Source: Zhengitettix transpicula (taxonomy: Eukaryota > Arthropoda > Insecta > Orthoptera > Tetrigidae). Taken from it: a stretch of DNA of 64,000 nucleotides. The position numbers were made by a program, and so were the translations under genes. Below the pieces are notes generated by a model, which was not told the DNA's origin, ran no database searches, and saw only the letters and a list, made by a program, of their open reading frames with translations. Positions 60,181-64,000 of the stretch are shown one piece after another (position 1 is the first letter of the stretch; each line of letters begins with the position of its first letter). The stretch covers positions 51,393,639-51,457,638 of the forward strand of contig CM073595.1 of assembly GCA_037074705.1 (NCBI GenBank). Direction: 5' to 3'.

Positions 60181-63100
60181 AAGTCATTTCGGAGGACATC
60201 TACGTCTATTTTACACAGTCATCTGCAATATATAAAGTTTTTAGTGAGCATAAACTTAAATTAAGTCTTAAAAATGCTATGCGGCAGCACTTGTATGTCC
60301 TGAAGTACGGCATTAAAGAATTTAATTGACATATGGTAAAAGGTTTACTGCGTCTTGGCATAATTACAGTTAAGTAGACCTACATTATCTAGTGAAATGT
60401 TCAACTAAGCGATTATAACTCGCTTGATTCTCTTTAATATATAGTAAGCAATGAATAACAAACAAGGCAGGTACAGTCGTGACACACGGTAGACGTCGAT
60501 GCAGAAATCTATATTCTCCTTTGTTCCTCGAGGCGATTAACCATTAATATAGTCTGTTTAACGTACAAATTTTATATTTCTGGGAGACCTCCCCATATTT
60601 TTCAGTAAAGCAAACTGATCTGGCTCAAATTGTATTCCTTGAAACAACCTAATCACGGTGACGCCAATTTTTTTAAACACGTCTAAAATGAATTAAATAT
60701 TTTCTTTAAAAAAATAATTAATATAATTTGGTCCCAGTCTTGTTAATTTCAGTCTTTTAATTCGGTCTTCCTGCTTCATTGACATTTTTTCCAATCATTC
60801 CAGGCCTTCATTTCAGTCTCCTTATAATGAGACTATAGATATATATATCCGGAAAAGTTGACACCGCTTGTTAGCTGACTGTGGTTGGAAAGTGTGTGTG
60901 TGTGTGTGTGTGTGTGTGAATTCGGTCGTCCCTTTTGGGGAACAGACGCTGTCGCCCATTCAGTTCTTAGGAATAACAATATGACACTTACTCAGCGTAT
61001 CTGTTAAACACGAATCTGATTTTTTTTTAAAAAAAACGGTAATTTACAGCGGTAAGTAAAAAATTGAGTAAAAGGAGGACTGAAGAGAGTCGTCATTTAA
61101 TATATTAAAAGAACAACACACAGTACGTAGAAAATGTGGTGACAGGATGCAACGACGCTATATATGAAAATTGGGTTAAAATACGTTAAAATGTTGAATC
61201 CAGGGCTAGGAAATTTAAACTATTTACTTTGAACTTTTAATGTAAATTAAATTCCACAGTTAGATAACCATTTTAGAATTGGACGAAAAGCGCTGGGTCG
61301 TCGAAATATTTTCTTCGTACTTCACGACAGGTTTCCGTAGTTTTTATCGCTGATTAATATTTTCTAGAGCTTCTAGAGTTGAGAGCATTGTGACCGGAAA
61401 CGGCATTTCGCGTTAAAAAAAATTAACCAGTTTTATTGTAATAAAAAATGCCATCAGCCCACGGCTTTTAATTTTAGACAAGACAAGTTTTTTTAACTGA
61501 GCTGTATAAAGAATTTGACGTAAAATTACATACAGAAAACGGGTCTTACTGAACCGAGGCTACTAGAATTTGAAATGTTTAAATAATTTTACATCAATTA
61601 ACGCAGCTCGTTAATCAGATTTGTATCATTAACAGCATTCTATTACTCATATCCTCTCAAGTGATACAATTCTAGTAAATTTAGACGTAGTGATTGTACA
61701 AAACATTTGAATTTTTTTTTCATCAATTAGTCGTGAAACTTGTTCAAGAAACCCGTGTCTACATTTTTTTTTTAATTTCAAGAACTCGTCTGGCAATTAA
61801 ATTGTTTCGCGACGGCAATTAATTGTCATGAAACGTATTCGTAATTTCTGAAAACAAACCTTTGTAACATAAATAAGTGACTGAGCTATAAATATTTTAA
61901 AGCGAAATATTATAAAAACATTCTCTTATTAGATTGTAACTAAATTGAAATTAATTAATAAAAATTTATTCATTAAACTGCTTTCATTTAATGTAAATTT
62001 TAATAGCGACCAAACGGGACTAGTTATAAATAATCTAAGCCATTCATTACTAAAGTACTAAGGTAATGTATGATCAGGTGAAGAGCGGGATTTGTTGACA
62101 GTAGAATCAGAATATCCGTACGGTCATTCTGATCGTGGTTTACCCCGGCACCTATGAATAATTCAGGAAAATTTTAAGTGCAATCCTAAATCACGACGGC
62201 CCTTTTCCTTCTTGAGTCATACGAATAATAGATCACTATTCCTCAGAAAACATTTACTGTCGACGAATGCAGAAGAGGCGTTTTCCATCCTCATCATTAT
62301 TGCAGAACTTGTATAAAGTTCTCGGAAAAAAGAAAGACGCAGACGCGTCACTGTGATATTACGTAACGATAAACCACAAACGGCTTAATGTTCAATTAAT
62401 GATTTACGTTCCATGTCTGTGAAATTACTGTAAATTGCTTTCTGGCTTCGATATCACCAATGCGAAACGCCGTAACAAATCAAAGAAACGTCAATAAAAT
62501 TCCAACTAAAGATGCTAATTACAAATTTCAAAATAGTTATTAATTAGTTTTATAAAAATTTCAGTATATTTCTACCTTTAATAATTGAATACGCCACATA
62601 ATTCTTCCTAAAAGTCAAATTTGTAAATTATCAAGTGATAGCTTGCAGTAATTGTATTAAAAATTTCAATTATTTTTAAAAAAATATTTATTATATCTTC
62701 GATTTGAATTTGGATTCGACCACATTTTTATTAAGAATTTCTACGAGGAATTATTTTGAAATTGCCACTCACAGATTATAACCGTATAATAGAATAAAAA
62801 AAAGCCATTACAAACAGATATTCTTCAGCAAGAAAAATATAGAAACTCCAAAGAACTTCGCATCATCGACAACGCTGTAGACGACGCCGACCACCGCAGA
62901 CTATCCCCCAGAAATAATCTCGCCAGGACTACAAATTGAGTTAACGTCAGGTGCGCGTTTAAATTCTTCATTTCGAACTATATTTTTACTTTGTAAATAT
63001 TAATTGTCTTTACGGATTCAGTAGCCTACATAAGTACTCTGATTATTATTATTATTTTCAATCCTATATCATTGTAGTTGTGTAAAATAAAATAGTAGAT

Positions 63101-64000
63101 GGCCGATGTACGAAGGACGTTTTGTTCTGTTGAGATCAGAAGTGACATCAAAAATATTTCTGTATTCGGAGAGAACAATAAAATTCTGGTTGGAACTTAA
63201 GCATCAGTGTGACTATTCTTAGTTTCCGGGATCAGCAACATTTATTGTTTCTTAATGAAGACAGTTCAACACGGGCATTATTAGAAATCAATCACTTTGG
63301 TCTACAGAAATGTCCGTTGTAACCGTTTGCCGGTATTTCTGTTTATACAATAATAGTACGGGGAACATTTTTAATTTTTAGGTTGTACATAATTTCTTTG
63401 TACACAGTGTTTTGATCAGTCGCCATTTTAATCAGCAAAACTAATAAATAATTTTGAAAATCTGGAGTTTTCTGGAATACTACACCCGTAAATTTTTTAT
63501 ACATTCTTATTTCAACAAGAACCACATCAAACTATAAGGCAACATTAATTTCTTTATCTTTATGAAAATTAATTTTTTTTTAGATAATTACTCATCGGTT
63601 TTAGTAAGTGGTGACAGGAGAAACATGGAGGCGGGGGGATGTAACACAAAATCTTCAGTTTATCGTGTTACCCATATTAAATTTAAAATTCTTGTAGTAA
63701 TGTATGTAATTTTTGGTAGAATAATGCACCTAGAAGTGTGCTTTAAAGCTACCAAGCTCCTCAATGGAAATTTTAAATATAGTGAATGTCACAAAGGCTG
63801 CCAATCCAACCAGGAGTATATGGGAATCGTCTCCGTGTCAAAAAAGTGGTTGAGAATCCTGCGCCATGCATTAATCAGCATTAGATACCCAGGAAATAGA
63901 TTAACCTAAGAATGGCGGACGCCGTAGCTAGAGGATAATTGCGTAAGTGACTTCCACAGGAAATGGCAGACTTCTATGGCGAAAGCGATGCGCAGTGCTT
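60181..64000. other. Gene-free stretch to the right edge
   Basis: No supported gene. A plus-strand open frame at 63562-63909 (115 codons) lies in a patch less AT-rich than its surroundings but has no domain I recognise and no good splice sites; it may be old transposon sequence. Other frames are short. Confidence 0.35.
60892..60918. repeat. (GT)n microsatellite
   Basis: About thirteen GT units. Confidence 0.95.

Noticed and set aside
63562..63909. 115-codon plus-strand open frame as a gene
   Set aside because: No recognised domain and no supporting splice or promoter signal.

Overview
The window is eukaryotic, intron-rich and AT-rich, and comes from an insect. Three spliced genes can be built from it: a NIMA-related kinase with RCC1 repeats (Nek8 type), a fimbrin/plastin actin bundler, and a short secreted protein with an ATG-only first coding exon and a TATA box. 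Long introns, CpG-rich patches near gene starts, a decayed mariner, several decayed non-LTR retroelements and a tRNA-derived SINE fit a hemimetabolous insect such as a cockroach or termite. That taxonomic guess is inference, not something the sequence proves.

Layout. 1-2500 looks like the 3' end of a plus-strand gene whose body lies outside the window (weak). 3520-11910 is the minus-strand Nek8-type gene: 15 coding exons giving 683 residues, with several hairpin elements in its introns. About 12000-32500 holds no gene I can support; it contains retroelement fragments, a tandem duplication of about 700 bp, a mariner remnant, simple repeats and CpG-rich patches. 32658-47253 is the plus-strand fimbrin gene, giving 629 residues. 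A second in-phase first exon at 38765 would give a 624-residue form. Its introns hold a CpG-rich island, two palindromic elements with ribozyme-like cores, a SINE complex and a 47-bp TTAA-flanked palindrome. 47254 to about 50570 is probably fimbrin 3' UTR. 51149-57586 is the minus-strand secreted-protein gene; its 6-kb intron is full of inverted-repeat elements and a GA-rich array. 57700-64000 is repeat-rich intergenic DNA.

Most notable signal. At least ten places carry a CTGANGA / stem-loop / GAAA arrangement, in several unrelated-looking repeats. Stem II sequences differ between families but stay complementary, and the clearest copies also pair in stem I. This is the layout of a type I hammerhead ribozyme. 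The copies sit mostly on both arms of palindromic repeats near 22.4, 39.8, 42.8, 55.7-56.0 and 58.2 kb. Hammerhead motifs are known from Penelope-like elements and retrozymes; here they are in short foldback elements with no visible coding capacity.

The three genes have no obvious functional link. Exon boundaries were read by eye from splice signals, frame continuity and family resemblance, without alignment software.
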